From: Sisyra terminalis
Taxonomy: Eukaryota; Arthropoda; Insecta; Neuroptera; Sisyridae
NCBI GenBank assembly: GCA_958496175.1
Contig: OY292276.1
Span: 11,736,001 to 11,800,000 of the forward strand
Length of the DNA: 64,000 nucleotides
Direction of reading: 5' to 3'
The stretch's first letter is position 1; the number at the start of each line of letters is the position of its first letter. The translations under genes were made by a program, and so were the position numbers. Under the pieces are notes generated by a model, which saw nothing but the letters and a program-made list of their open reading frames with translations, made no database searches and was not told the origin of the DNA. Shown piece after piece: positions 1-12,434 of this stretch.

Positions 1-802
1 TACAATAATAAAGTATATTCGGTCATGGATAGACCAATATAAACAGTAGTTATGTATGAAAACACTATGATGGCCGAATAAAGTACTTCATACCTTCAAA
101 CCGTTACTGCATATAAATGTAGATAAGTCGTAAGGTGAAGCATTATAAGGTACATTTATTAATTTAAAAATTTTATATCCGCAGAATTCCAAAAGCCGAC
201 GTTATTTACAATTCAATATGTGTGGTTTTAGGTTAGTGTAACACTTTTGGACCCCTAGCGTTAACAAGATGCATACAGAAGTTTCATACACACATACATT
301 CATATACATATATATATGTAATCATGGCCGAATAAAGTACAATGGCCTTTGCCCAATACATGTCCATATAAAATACGTACGACTGCGCAATAGAATAAGT
401 ATCATATGGTATCATATGTTTTATATCAATGGTGTTATACCCTGTGTTTATGGAAGTTTATACCATGAAATATTCTTTGAATCAATACAGAAGATTTAAT
501 ATACGTGTGGTGTCGGTTTAAAACTTGTATATGTCAACTTTCTACATCTACCAAAGATATTTTCATGAATTTGTGTTAAAATAAAATGTAATGACTTGAA
601 AATACTAATATTTTTATACTTTTACAAATTGTTACTACTCATTTTTTAAATAAAACAAAACTGCTTCTTAAACACTTCTTATTTTAATACCGGCTGTACT
701 TCAATTTCAGATACCCAAACTTTATTAGCTGATTAACAATAAAAACGCAAATCTTATTTAAATTAAATATAAAAATTAACCATACTTATTTGCAATGCTT
801 AG
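1..802. other. upstream region, no gene recognised
   Basis: AT-rich sequence before the ERdj5 gene. A 76-codon open frame at 269-499 is low-complexity and resembles no protein I know. A first exon of the downstream ERdj5 gene could lie here, because that gene has no in-frame ATG in its first recognisable exon, but I could not identify it. Confidence 0.5.
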
Positions 803-835
803 TTTATAAAATATAATATTGCGACAATAATTCAT

Positions 836-3800
836 TTGAAGAAATACCAAAATATTTCCACTAATGATATAATTTCTAGGTTCCTGATTAAACTTGCATT
901 GATAACTCTATTTACAATTAGTCAATTTAATTTAATTACGTCGGAAGACTATTACTCGATTTTAGGCGTTAATAAGTTTGCAGAGTTTCGAGAAATTCGT
1001 AAAGCTTATAAACAATTAGCGTTAGTTACTCATCCGGACAAAAATAAGGTAGGAACTCGATTATTATAATATTTGTGTTCAATGTTTTACTCACTTTTTT
1101 CTCTGATATTTTTAGTCAAATAAAACGGCACATGATAAATTTCTGGAAATAACTAAAGCGTATGAAGTCCTCAGAGATCCGGAAACGCGTCGCCAATATG
1201 ATTTACTAGGGAAAACTGTTGAGTTTTCCAAGAAACAAGAAAGTAGATGGACTTCTGATTTCCACGATTATACATACTTTACTAGTGGATTCGGTTTTTT
1301 CGATGATGATCCCCTAATTACCATTCTAACAGATGGAGATTTTTGTAATTGAAATCCTTTTAACAGTTGTAATTTTTATATAAAACTTTTAACTATACTT
1401 TAGATGATTATGTTCGAAGCGACAATGGAATATGGTTCATATTTTTCTATAATCCACACTGTGAAAAATGTCAGGCTTTTAAGGAAGTTTGGCGAAAACT
1501 CAGTGTGGAATTGGAAGACGTAATCCACATCGCTGCTGTGAATTGTAAAGAAGATTTCACCCTTTGCAGTAAGCTGAGCTATGTCCACGTTCCAAAATTT
1601 GTTTTATTTACGAATGGGGTAGTTATTTTTTATTTGTTATTTATGCTTGAATAATTTGAAAACATGTTTTGCAGTTAATGAAAGTATTTCAAATGAAACA
1701 CGATGATTCGAAAACATTCCAAGATTTGATTGACTTTGTTATGTTAAATATACACAGTCCTTTGACGACAATAACTCCTTCGATGTGGCGAGCAGGAAAG
1801 CAAACTCAGTGGGTTCTATCCTTGTGCCAAAGTAGGGACAAAATGGAAAATCTAATCAAACTATCCATTATTTTGGTGAGAAAATCCCCGCTAAAGCGAC
1901 GTTACTTTTGATTTGATAAATTGCATATTGCTTTTGGTGTGAACTTACATTTTGGTACAATGGTTTTGAGTAGATGTGCATAAAAGCATCCCCCTTGATA
2001 CCTAAAGAAACGTAAAGGTCGGTTATTTACACTCGTTTTGAACGTAGAAATGCCAATGAAAACCAGTGGAATTTTGGTTTAGCTTGAGCTTTAAAAATTC
2101 ATATTTGAAATCAATTGTGACTTAAACGTAGACCATTGACTGCTTAAACACCACTCTTTATTATGTAGGAGCAATGATAATGACGTCATATAGTGACTTT
2201 TCTACTAAAAGAAGTCTACATACTAGTGACTAATAGCCACTAATATTTCAATGCTTCCTTTTTGCTTATGAGTCATAATAATATTTGTTGTTTTTAGGAA
2301 AATATAGTTTCCGTTGGAATGGTTCAAAAAGAGGAGCTTTGTAACGAAATTTATACAGACTATCGACAAGATTCCTTAATTTTTTGGCAAAGCAGAGACA
2401 AAGGAACAGTTCAGTCTTTTGCGATTCAATCTTTAAAATGGGATCGCAGCCGATTAATGGCTGATCAAGTTTTATCAATGTTACCTGATCCAATAAGTCT
2501 CGATGTAGACTCCTTGTTGGTTAGTAAAACATAAAATGAATTAATTTGCTTAAAACTGAATTTTTTCAAAGATTTAAAAACACTTTAGTGATGTTTTTGG
2601 GTCAAATTATGAGTACTTAAAGTTATACAAATCTCTTATGTATCTGTATAAACGAGAATATTTTTAGAGTTCTTCTTTTAAAGTTTATTCCTAGTATGTC
2701 CCAAAACAATACAAAAATCATATTACCCGAAAAACGATTAAATCTGAAGAAGAATTTTACTCTTTATTATTGAATTAAAATTTTCTTTGTAACTTTTTAA
2801 GGATCACCAAACCCGGATTAATTTAGGTTCCGATGAATTGTGGCTTGTATGTTTCCATTCAGTCCCATTAGCACATATAACTTTGGAATTAAAACGTTTA
2901 CCAGCCCTCCTTCCTAATATTAAAATTGGAACGTTAAACTGTCTCAAATATAATAATTTTTGTACGCAATTAAAAATTCATACCCACTACCAATGGATTT
3001 TTTTACGATCAGACAGTAAATTTATTTTCCATTACGGACATAACACCGTCAAAGACATTGCAGAATTCGTCCAAGATAGTATCAGAGGAAACTATTTAAT
3101 ATCATTCACTGATAAAGACTTCAAAACAGAACGAGAATCAGGTTTCTATAGTTTGTATTAATATTTAAAAAATCGTTAATTTTTGTAAATTTCCAGGGGA
3201 ATCCACTTTTGTGGTTTGGACAAGTTTATGGTGCTCCAATTGTATGAATTTGCTATCAACATTACGTCGTTCAAATAATTATTTTAAAACAAAAAACATT
3301 AAAATTGGAATTATTGATTGTTCATCTTATCAAGAAATTTGCCATCAAAACAATATTAGGAACTATCCAACAATCCGGTTTTACAAGAATGGGAGAATGT
3401 ATCACTTTTTTGAGCCTTATAACATTAAGACAATAATGGATTTTACTAGCGAAATGATTTCACCTGCTGGTAATTGAACAGTTAAAATTTATCCCAAAGC
3501 AGATTTTAATGAATGTTTTTTTAGTTAAATATATTGATGATAAAGCCTTCAAATTATTATCACAAAAGAAGTCAACAGATATTTGGATCGTTTTATATTT
3601 CTCGCCACTGTGTCCAGCCTGCCACAAATTGCATAATATTTGGAGAAATTTAGCGTTGGAGGTAAAAATTTAAAAAGAAATTTATTAAACATAATTTAAT
3701 GAATTTTAATTTTATAGTTAAAGATCTACAATGAAAGTTTTGTGGCTGAAATTGATTGTAATTCTAATCCACTCTTATGTCAAGAACGAGGAATCACATT

Positions 3801-4421
3801 TTATCCAAGTGTTCATTTGTATCCGATCGGATCTGATGGATTGAATACTTATGCGTAACAATAAATATATTGTAAATTAAAATATTCGCTTTAAAATTGT
3901 TTTATTTTAGGCAATATTCTCAAGAGCATAATTTGCAGTCAATTATCAATTGGTTAAAGCATTTTATTCATTCACCTGTGAAACATATTCTGCCAAATGA
4001 TTTACAAACATTAGTTAGATCGTTCGTTTCAGCTCTAATTTTGTACTATGACAATTTTGATGAAAACCACTCAACTATGGTGAAAGAAATATTCACTCTT
4101 ATGGAAGTAAGTAATGCTATAATCGTAGTTTTTTAAACATGAAATTTTTGGTTTCTTGATTTCATATGTCTTCATATTAATTCAAATATTAAAGTTCCTG
4201 ATTTTTTTTTGTAGGAAAAGATGTTACCAAACCATGTTGAAGTATATGTTTTCAATTGTAACTGGGACAATACTTTTTGTAAGGATCAAAATATCATTCA
4301 AACTCCTCAACTAGTGTTATACGATTATGGTACAAAACATGAAATCAAAAGTGATTTAGTCTCTGATATTGCAGATGAAATCAAAAGCTTATTATATCTG
4401 CCTACTCATGATGAACTTTAA
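836..4421 (+). CDS. DNAJC10: ERdj5 (DnaJ homolog subfamily C member 10), ER disulfide reductase co-chaperone
   Basis: Eleven exons: 836-1048, 1116-1344, 1404-1618, 1675-1875, 2298-2519, 2802-3141, 3197-3469, 3525-3661, 3718-3854, 3911-4106, 4215-4421. The phases agree and give about 789 residues (human ERdj5 is about 793). In order: a hydrophobic signal segment (residues 14-33), a J domain with HPD at 66-68, a thioredoxin domain with CEKC (167-170), two redox-inactive thioredoxin-like domains, thioredoxin domains with CSNC (486-489) and CPAC (594-597), and a last thioredoxin fold with no CxxC. The C-terminus HDEL is an ER-retrieval signal. The family reduces disulfides of misfolded proteins for ER-associated degradation with BiP. 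Numbering starts at a TTG at 836. There is no in-frame ATG before the HPD, and the frame stays open back to an AG at 801-802, so the true start is probably in an unseen upstream exon. A polyadenylation-type AATAAA lies at 4531. Confidence 0.93.
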
Positions 4422-4940
4422 AATGTTTAATCCTCTAAAAAGAAATCAAAATGCTCAATTTGTTTTTGGTTCGTTACTAATCGTTTGGAACTAATCGAGT
4501 TTTTATAAAGGCCTAAACGATTGAAGATATAATAAAGCAGTAGTCGAAAAGAAAAAAAAAACGATATTTAAACCTTTAGTACTTGAATTATTAATTTACT
4601 AAAAAAAATGTTTCTTTCAATTTCCGAAATTATCACTTTTTGAATACAAACTCCAATTTTGTCTGGCTTTTTAACTAGTGTTGCTTGGAGAATATGTATG
4701 TACCGTATATACATTTATTTAATTAAAGGTTTAAATTAAGGATTTTTTCCCCAATCCCTTCGCCTTGCATCTCTGAACCTAAATATGTATTATATTCTCA
4801 TTACCTTAAATCGGTAAACTTGTCGGTCCCAACTTGACATGCATTTAACTAAAAGCTTAGTACGTATTCTCTATTCCGTTAATAGAAACTGACCCAAAAA
4901 TGATACAGAGAATTATATTTTTTATTAATATTTATGAGTT

Positions 4941-6087
4941 TTATATTTCTATTTTTACAATAGTATTAACAAAATCCAGTATTTTATTATTTATGAACTG
5001 TAAAAAATTAAAAAAATAAAGTTGGATAACATTATTGTAAAAAAATATAAGTTCCTTACATTTAATAATATTTCATCAATTTTTTGTTCATATAATGCCC
5101 AATAGAAATCCACTCCTTTGGGACCTAAATCACTAATCATCCTATTGTACATATCTTGGTAATATCCTCCTCCCATTAATTTATCAAAATCAGTCTTGAA
5201 AAATAAAAACTTTTGTTAGTTTCAGAACTTTTTTTGAATGTTTTATAGTTATACTTTCAGTAGCTCAAGTGTTACTTGAACATCAAGAGAATTGAGCAAT
5301 TTTTGTGCAGCTGTTAATGTAGCTTCCATAGAAATAATCAGATTAGTAAAATCAATCCTGGAAATAATGTAAGTTATGATTTTTTTCAAACTATAGAATT
5401 AATATCAAAAATTTAAATCTGTTGTTGTAGTATATTGTATATACAAACCGCACCATATTTTGGGAGTAAAAAATTAATAAAAGTTTATAGCAAAATAGGA
5501 GACAAATTTTCTAATAAATTTTGGAATACATACGAAAAATTTCCTTTTCCCCACACAGGGATAACACCGATTATAAATCCATTCAAATCATATAATCCTG
5601 TCATATTAATAGATTGAAAAACGAGAGATAAATTTACTTTTTGCTCCTTTAAACCATTGCAAGTTATATTTGTGGGGACAAAATTCGAAAGTTGTTTTAC
5701 TTCGACTTGATCCAATGTACCCTGTATCCTTAAAAAGCATTTATCATTTATCAGAGACAACAAGTTTCTGATTTCAATTCTTACGTAGCAATACTATCAT
5801 TCAAATTGATATCCACATGTTCAACATTTAAAGGATCGAATCCATTTTTCAGTTTGGTTTGTACTTGTTTCAAGACTTTATTAATTATTCCCACACAAAC
5901 GATATTATTTCCACCTAAAATAATTTTTGAACATTTGGTTTTCTTTTAATATATCAGTATTTAAATTGGATTTAATAAAAATGAAACACTTGCCTATTTC
6001 ATTTTCTTTAACTTTAATAGTTGATGGTTTTGCTGTAGAATAACATACAAATATTACAACAATCACAAATATTTTATTATAAATCAT
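4941..6087 (-). CDS. takeout/juvenile-hormone-binding-protein-like secreted protein
   Basis: Exons on the minus strand: 6087-5994, 5914-5785, 5728-5530, 5357-5255, 5194-5060, 4997-4941, about 238 residues in all. The start is the ATG at 6085-6087, followed by a clear signal peptide ending near STAKP. The VIPVWGKGNFS stretch and the following LNSLDVQ and DFDKLMGGG segments have the order and spacing of the JHBP/takeout fold, which binds small hydrophobic ligands in haemolymph or around chemosensory organs. Intron 1 uses a GC donor (ATAG|GCAAGT). The junction between exons 3 and 4 does not resolve: the natural donor after NFSY leaves phase 0, while exon 4 needs two carried bases. Either a different donor or microexon is used, or the locus carries a frameshift. 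The family call is moderately sure, the exact protein less so. Confidence 0.7.
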
Positions 6088-7916
6088 TTTATTTGTATTT
6101 ATATTAACAATAATTAGTTAAGATTATTTTATTACAATGCCAAATTGTGTGTTTAACTTTATTAAATAACTAATTCCTAATCTTATCAAATCACTATCAC
6201 TTAATTTTTGAAATAATTCTAATGCAATTTTGGATAAATATAATATATAAAGATAAATAAATACTATCTTAAAAAATATAGACATTAATATTGATTAATT
6301 ATGAACCTCTCTGTTATGAGCACTGAAATTAAAGTATTAATCTTAAAATCGTTTTATGTTAATTCAATTCAGAAATTTTAAGTTAATATTCTATAATAAT
6401 TCCGAAGCTGAATATTTTTAATATTTTAAAAATAATATAAAGATAATTTTAGCAAATTATTTTTATGGTAATTTATTAACCGAAAAAAATTAATCTTAAG
6501 GTAAAATGTAAATATAAAAGCGCGTAAATAAATAATACTTTAAGGGCTGCGTATAGAAGGGTTATAAGCAAAGGGTAAGCCTCTGCGAATATAATAATAG
6601 CCAATTCATAACTAATCATATATAAATTTATACAAATAATAGCCTATTTTTCTATATTTTAATGTAATTCAGATTCTTTTAGTTAGTTTAAGAAAGAAGA
6701 ACAATTAAATACATTGTCCTTTGCTTAAACAGCTGCAGTATCATTGCTATCCAGTGATCAGAGAGGACTTTGTTGGGTCAAGAAAAAAATCAAGGAACTT
6801 TATAAAAAGATCAGGAATTTTTTAATTTCCTCATAGTTTGATATATAGTATTTTAATTGGAAAAGATAAAGACGTTATCGTAAATTTATAAGTATACCAG
6901 TTAAATCCGGCAGACGTCCTGCCAATGTATATTATAATAGATATTCATAAATAAATTGATTTTATTTATATTTTATACAAAAAAGTATTTTTTTATTTTA
7001 AATGCATAACATTTATGATATCATTGCGCTTATGAATGTTTCCTTTATGGTTACATTTAAAACTTATTGATCCTGATTATTGAAATTACTCACTAATTAC
7101 TGTACTAATTGATACCGATAAAACTAAAATATTCTTTTGATTATTAATTTCTTATAATAAAAATTCTCAAATGTTATCAGTTTTACGATCCATTGATTTA
7201 TCCCTATGGTTCTGAATGAAAAAAAGAATAACTTTAATAAAAACATGTTCGGGAAACATTAAAAACACCACCCTTAGCAACCTGCAGCATCCCTAGCTGT
7301 GCCTATTGTTATTTACCCTCAGAATAAATATTTTAATATAAAAAACATCGACTTTACCGCTAAAATAAAGATAAAAAGCATCCCTTGACAATTCTTTGAG
7401 TCTTTTGATGTACCTGTTGATGTGAAACTCTGTTGAGCACTCTAGTTTAATAAAAATATGTACTTATATGAATACAACATTGCGTAATAATTTCAAATTG
7501 ATCGATGCTAAACTTTTTGAGTTTTTGAAGTGTAGACAAAAGAACATAACATTTATGTAATTATAGATTATGTAAACAATGTGTATATTGAATAATATAT
7601 AAGTGTAAAAGAATATTTCTAGCTGAGAAGTTTTTTTTATAAGTATATGATCAGGGAAAAAAGCGAATTTTAATCTGAAAACTCAGAAATAAAGAGGGAA
7701 TTTGTATTAAAACTAGACATTATGATTTATCCAGATGTAATAATTTCTTATAACATAAGAAATTTTAAACTGATTTTTTTTAGTAATTACTTTTATCGAA
7801 AAATTATTTATTGAAATTTTTATGTCTTGGAAGTTTTATTATTGTTTTTAGCAACTATACCGTGTCTACAAAAATGAATTATGACAACGATAATTATTAA
7901 CAAAGTTAAAACGATT
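6088..7916. other. gene-free stretch with a retroposon scrap
   Basis: AT-rich intergenic DNA with no convincing coding potential on either strand. Around 6900-6930 is a scrap of the CCGGCAGACGT repeat family that recurs, better preserved, at 52,024. Confidence 0.5.
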
Positions 7917-7970
7917 TTTTACGAACGCCTGAGGAAGGCTCAATAAAGGAGCCGAAACGTCGCATGTAAT
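7917..7970 (+). ncRNA. hammerhead ribozyme motif, type I-like (CUGAGGA variant)
   Basis: Core CUGAGGA at 7929-7935 fits the hammerhead rule CUGANGA, since position 7 is free. Helix II is GGCTC (7937-7941) paired with GAGCC (7949-7953) around a 7-nt loop. GAAA follows at 7954-7957, then CGTC, with predicted cleavage after C7961. Helix I forms from GC 7927-7928 with GC 7962-7963 and TTAC 7919-7922 with GTAA 7966-7969, leaving an internal loop as in natural type I hammerheads. Helix III would be the loopless palindrome ACGT, as in ribozymes of Penelope-like elements. It appears to be an isolated remnant: no arms or ORF surround it. Confidence 0.7.
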
Positions 7971-9259
7971 AAATAAAGTTTTAACCGATTATCTTTGATA
8001 CTAGTCCTCTGAATATTTTATCAATCTATTATGATCGAGGATCTGAAATTTTAAAATAATTTATCCTGATATTTATTTGTAAATAATCTTTGGAAACAAA
8101 TTTCATCGAAATTACAGCCAATAGAAAAAAAAACAATAATCAAAAATAGTTTTAGCATAAATAACATCCAAAAATATTTTTTTTTTCAAATTTGATAGTA
8201 TTTAAAATTTAAATGAAAAAACTTAGATATTTTTCAAATTTTCAAATATTTGATTTGAAACAATGAAACAAATGATTTTTAAAATCTCGCCATCCTATTG
8301 GTCCAAACGTTATTTACTCAGTAAAGTACGCGTCATGTTCTTGTAAAACGGATAGTGCTTGGCTTGAATGAAAAATCAGTTAATTCTTAATTAATTTCAC
8401 TTAATTAAAAGCCAAAAAGTGATTAAAGTGAATATTTAAACAGCAATTAATCGATCGAGCTAATAATTTTTGTTTAAGTAAGTAAAATATTATCATATTC
8501 TCAAAATATAATGTCCTGAGCATTGAACGGCTTGGGTTTGGATTGAGCTTTTCATAAAGGTTTTGATTAGTGATGCGAAGAAAACTTATTTAAAATCTAA
8601 AGAGAATATCATAAAATGACTTCTTAATTCAATTTATTAGGTTTCTCATTGAAAAATGGTCGAATTTGAGGAAAAAATTTGGCATTATTTGATAAAAACA
8701 ATCGAACATTGGTCTACTCCACAACTTGTTTACTTCAAAAAACAAACGAAAAATAAGAAGATAATTTATTTTTAAGATAATTCAAAATCGGTTTAAATAG
8801 TATTTTTTAGGAAAATACCATAAGAATTTGATTTTCCGTATTAATTTTTCCTCTTAGTTAAAAAATCGTTTTTCTGATTAAAACTATTATTACAGCTACC
8901 AAGCATTTTAATATTATATGTTTTCTTTTTTATACTTCCACCTCTTCTTACAATTAGTATAATCTGATGATTAACTCTTAAGTATACAAGCGGGATAAAA
9001 TATCTAAAGCAAAGCCTACATATTCTGGATACAGGATAAGAGATTTAGTTTTAGTAAATCTTAACAACATATGTTTTGAAATGATCCTGATATTTTTGGC
9101 ATCAGTAAAATAAAACTTTTTTTGTAACGACTGCTTCTAAAGTTGAACTTTCGTGCGTTGTGTGGCGGGGGTAAAGAGTCGTTTTCTCATCGTGGTGGCA
9201 AGTGTACGCGAAAGTAGAGAAACTGTGCGCAAAAGTAAAATAAATTGAAACACTTGCTA
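7971..9259. other. gene-free stretch
   Basis: AT-rich sequence in which I see no gene, RNA or bounded repeat. From about 9,140 the composition becomes more GC-rich towards the hairpin that follows. Confidence 0.45.
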
Positions 9260-9370
9260 AAGGGACTGACCATACACAACGAGATCGAGTGCGCTGGGTA
9301 CCCCCACGAGGCCGCCAGACGAGTGGGGGTACACAGCGCACTCGATCTCGTTGTGTATAATCAGTCCCTT
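9260..9370. repeat. GC-rich long hairpin (near-perfect inverted repeat)
   Basis: Arms 9260-9307 and 9323-9370, 48 bases each with about three mismatches, around a 15-base loop. The arms contain a GAGATCGAGTGCGCTG block and a CCCCCAC/GTGGGGG pair, strikingly GC-rich against the AT-rich surroundings. No target-site duplication is obvious. It could be a foldback element, a structured RNA or a small-RNA precursor, and the sequence does not decide between them. Confidence 0.7.
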
Positions 9371-12300
9371 CAGCTCGTGCATCAATTTCATCCTACTAGA
9401 AAACCTCACTTTACTCATATGTATCGAAAATAACTATTTTAGAATTTTCTTTCGTATGCTGTAATTTCCGTACAAACCGGACCTTTTCTTGGAGGTTTTC
9501 CTTTCACAATATAGCTTTATAAATAAAAAATAAAAATCATTCTATTCTACCATAGAATTACTAGAATAACTTCGACCCTCATTACATTAATATTTATCAA
9601 AAATAAAACGATAACTCTTCAAGACAATGAGCTTTTGCATTTTATTATTAAGTTCAGTTTTACATGACTATATTTTTGGTATTTATTATATTAAAAATCA
9701 CTGTATTGCCCAAATTTTATTTGGAAAAGGTAATGTACAAGTTACGCATTAAAAGGGTATGAATAGGATAATATAATAATAATGAATGAAACCTATAATA
9801 ATATATAATGAAACCTATTATGATTTTGTCGCATTAACTTTCGAACGAAATTATTATTCCATTTATTTAGAAAAAAAAATAATCCAATTAGAAATCAATC
9901 GATTAAATTTAAAATTCTAACACTTTTTGTATTTTACAATAAAATTTTATTGAAATCCACTTTGTTAATTGGATTACAAATTCAAATCGGAAGTAGTAAG
10001 TTTTTAAATTGGATTTTAAACTTCCACTCGGTTCATAATTACAGTCATAAAAGATAATTGATTCTATTATAGATTAATCGGATTAAAATTTATGAGTTCA
10101 ACAGAATTGTATTATTTAAAAAAAAAGATATAGAAATTCCAATTTTTGTAAATCACCTCGGAAGTCGAGCAGGAAACGTTCTGAGAACTACCACTGAAGA
10201 ATGATTTGATAAATAATATGGCAATATGATGATGATTGTTAAATATCCAAATTAGGATCTTTCACCTTAAGATTTTTTTCTTTAAATTTTGCGGTGAGAG
10301 CATCTACCATGTATTCTTGGAAATTTTGGAATATTTGGAACGTAGGTACTTCCCTTTTGATTTCTTTAAACGGGAAATTAAGACGACTGAGGGTTTTTAA
10401 GAGCTGGCTTTTTGAAAGCAGGAATATATCCCGAATTTTGGATGAATCTTGATAAAACTTGTTTCAAATGATCTTAAACTTTTGATCTTTGTGGAGTTGA
10501 ACTTATTTCTAGAATTTCCTTCCGTCTACTGAAATTTAGCGACGAATCGGATCACAAGATGACTTAAAAAGTAAACTTTAAATGCATAGTTTGGAAAAAC
10601 AACTATATTTTTATGAAACAAGAGTTTCAGGATCTTTTTGAATAAAGTTTTATACTTGACGATCAAAATCATAGAAATATCTCACTTGTATGATCCGTAT
10701 ATGACATATTGTGGTATCTTTTTCCAAATTTAGCATCTACCAATAGATTTTGAATATAGAAGATATAACTAGATAAGGATAAGATTCTCATAGTGATTTT
10801 TAAGAATCTACTTCTAATTTGAATGCATATATTTTCTGATATAAAAGTTAATGGTTCTATGTACATATTTTGTGTTTTTAACGCTTCAATGATACACTTT
10901 TAATAGATCAAAATGGTAGTATATTCAGTAATCAAATACCAAATATTTTGAATATTAAAACATTATAGGCACTTACTCCGTACTTAGCCATTGAAAATTT
11001 ATTTTAAATTTCTTTTCAGTTATGTCTTGGTTTGGTGTTACCATTTGGATTACTGGAGCTGATTGGAGGAAGGTGTTGAAGGAGTTTAAATGCTGTTTGA
11101 AGACTTCAGTCACGCTAAGTTGCATGCCTTTTCTAAACTAACCCTTATTTCTGCGTTTCAGCTAGGGATGGGTCGCGAATTGTAAATGTTTTAGTCACAA
11201 ACGTTTTTTTTTTATTTTTTCGTACACGCGCGCAGTTTTTCGCGGTATCTTCGAGGTCCCAATTCGGTCGTTTTGGTGCCTCCAGATACAAATTCGTTAG
11301 ATGAAAGGATTCCAGGATACCAAATGGTATTAGGTAGCAGTTCGAATCCTGGTTGCAACGCCAAGGTTGGTGGAATTTTTATAATATATTTTGGTGACTA
11401 TTACATTTACAAAACTTTAGATCTACGGTTAGGTAGGCTGGTTAAGATGTTAAGATTTTTAGGGTGTTAGGTAGGGCTAATACTTCTTTTTCCTCCGTTT
11501 TTTTTTGCTATTAAAATCACGGTTTCGTCCCGTACGATATAAGAATCGATAACTTAAAGAATCACCAAGTGGTATCATATGAAAAGATTGGCATATAGTG
11601 AAAAATAATTGATTCAACAAAGGCACTTGATAGGTAAGTTAAAATGAAAATTATCAATATATAATATACCTACTAAATATTTGATTTTCTAGATTCAAGA
11701 AGAATTATGTTTCGCAAATTTCCAAAAAAACAATCATTTGTGAAGGTGAAATGTTAAAAGTTATATGGTTACAAATTGATCCTGTAAAAACTTTTATATT
11801 GTAAGTATTTTAATACTTTCTGATGGGTAAATTTATTTTATTTTGTTTTGTTTTTTTGCAGAAAATCGAAAACAATTGTAATGGCAATCTGGAAAAATTA
11901 TGTAAATTCTATTCTACCAAAAAAAAAAACTAAAAAATCGAAAGCTTATGAATTCTATAACTATTTTATATAACTATTGAATTTACTTTAAATTTCGACA
12001 ATCAAATATTGAAAGATGTTATTATAAAGTAATATAATAAAGTACTCGTACCTAGAGACATAATGCAGTCCAATAAAACTTAATAAATTATTAGCAATTC
12101 ATTCTGGAATTGATTGCGTCCTATTATATTAAATAGACGAAATTGGGACAAGGTTTTAAAAATATATCAATTTCAAAATTAATTTTAAACAAAATAATAT
12201 GTGGGCGATGGGAAGGAAATGATTAAGCGTTTTTCCTAAGATTTTCTAATAGGTAAATACGCACAACTAAAACATATTATACACTATCAATGTTATTTTC

Positions 12301-12434
12301 TTCCACTCTTAAGAAAATATTTATTAATAAAAGTATTGATTTTGTTGTAAGAAATTATAAATATATGCTAAAGTATTCGTTAAATTTAACAAAAGTTCTT
12401 TAGTTTTACTCCATTCTGCTGGCTTAAATTTAAA
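9371..12434. other. gene-free stretch, possible tRNA-derived repeat relic near 11,230-11,380
   Basis: No coding region recognised. At about 11,230-11,380 a more GC-rich patch contains AGTTCGAATCCTG, which resembles a tRNA B box, but no matching A box or acceptor stem. This may be a SINE relic, with low certainty. Confidence 0.4.

Noticed and set aside
269..499. 76-codon open frame as a gene
   Set aside because: Low-complexity Tyr/Ile-rich translation, no homology, no splice context, in AT-rich DNA.
11230..11380. tRNA or SINE around a B-box-like AGTTCGAATCCTG
   Set aside because: No A box at the right distance and no acceptor stem; kept only as a possible relic.
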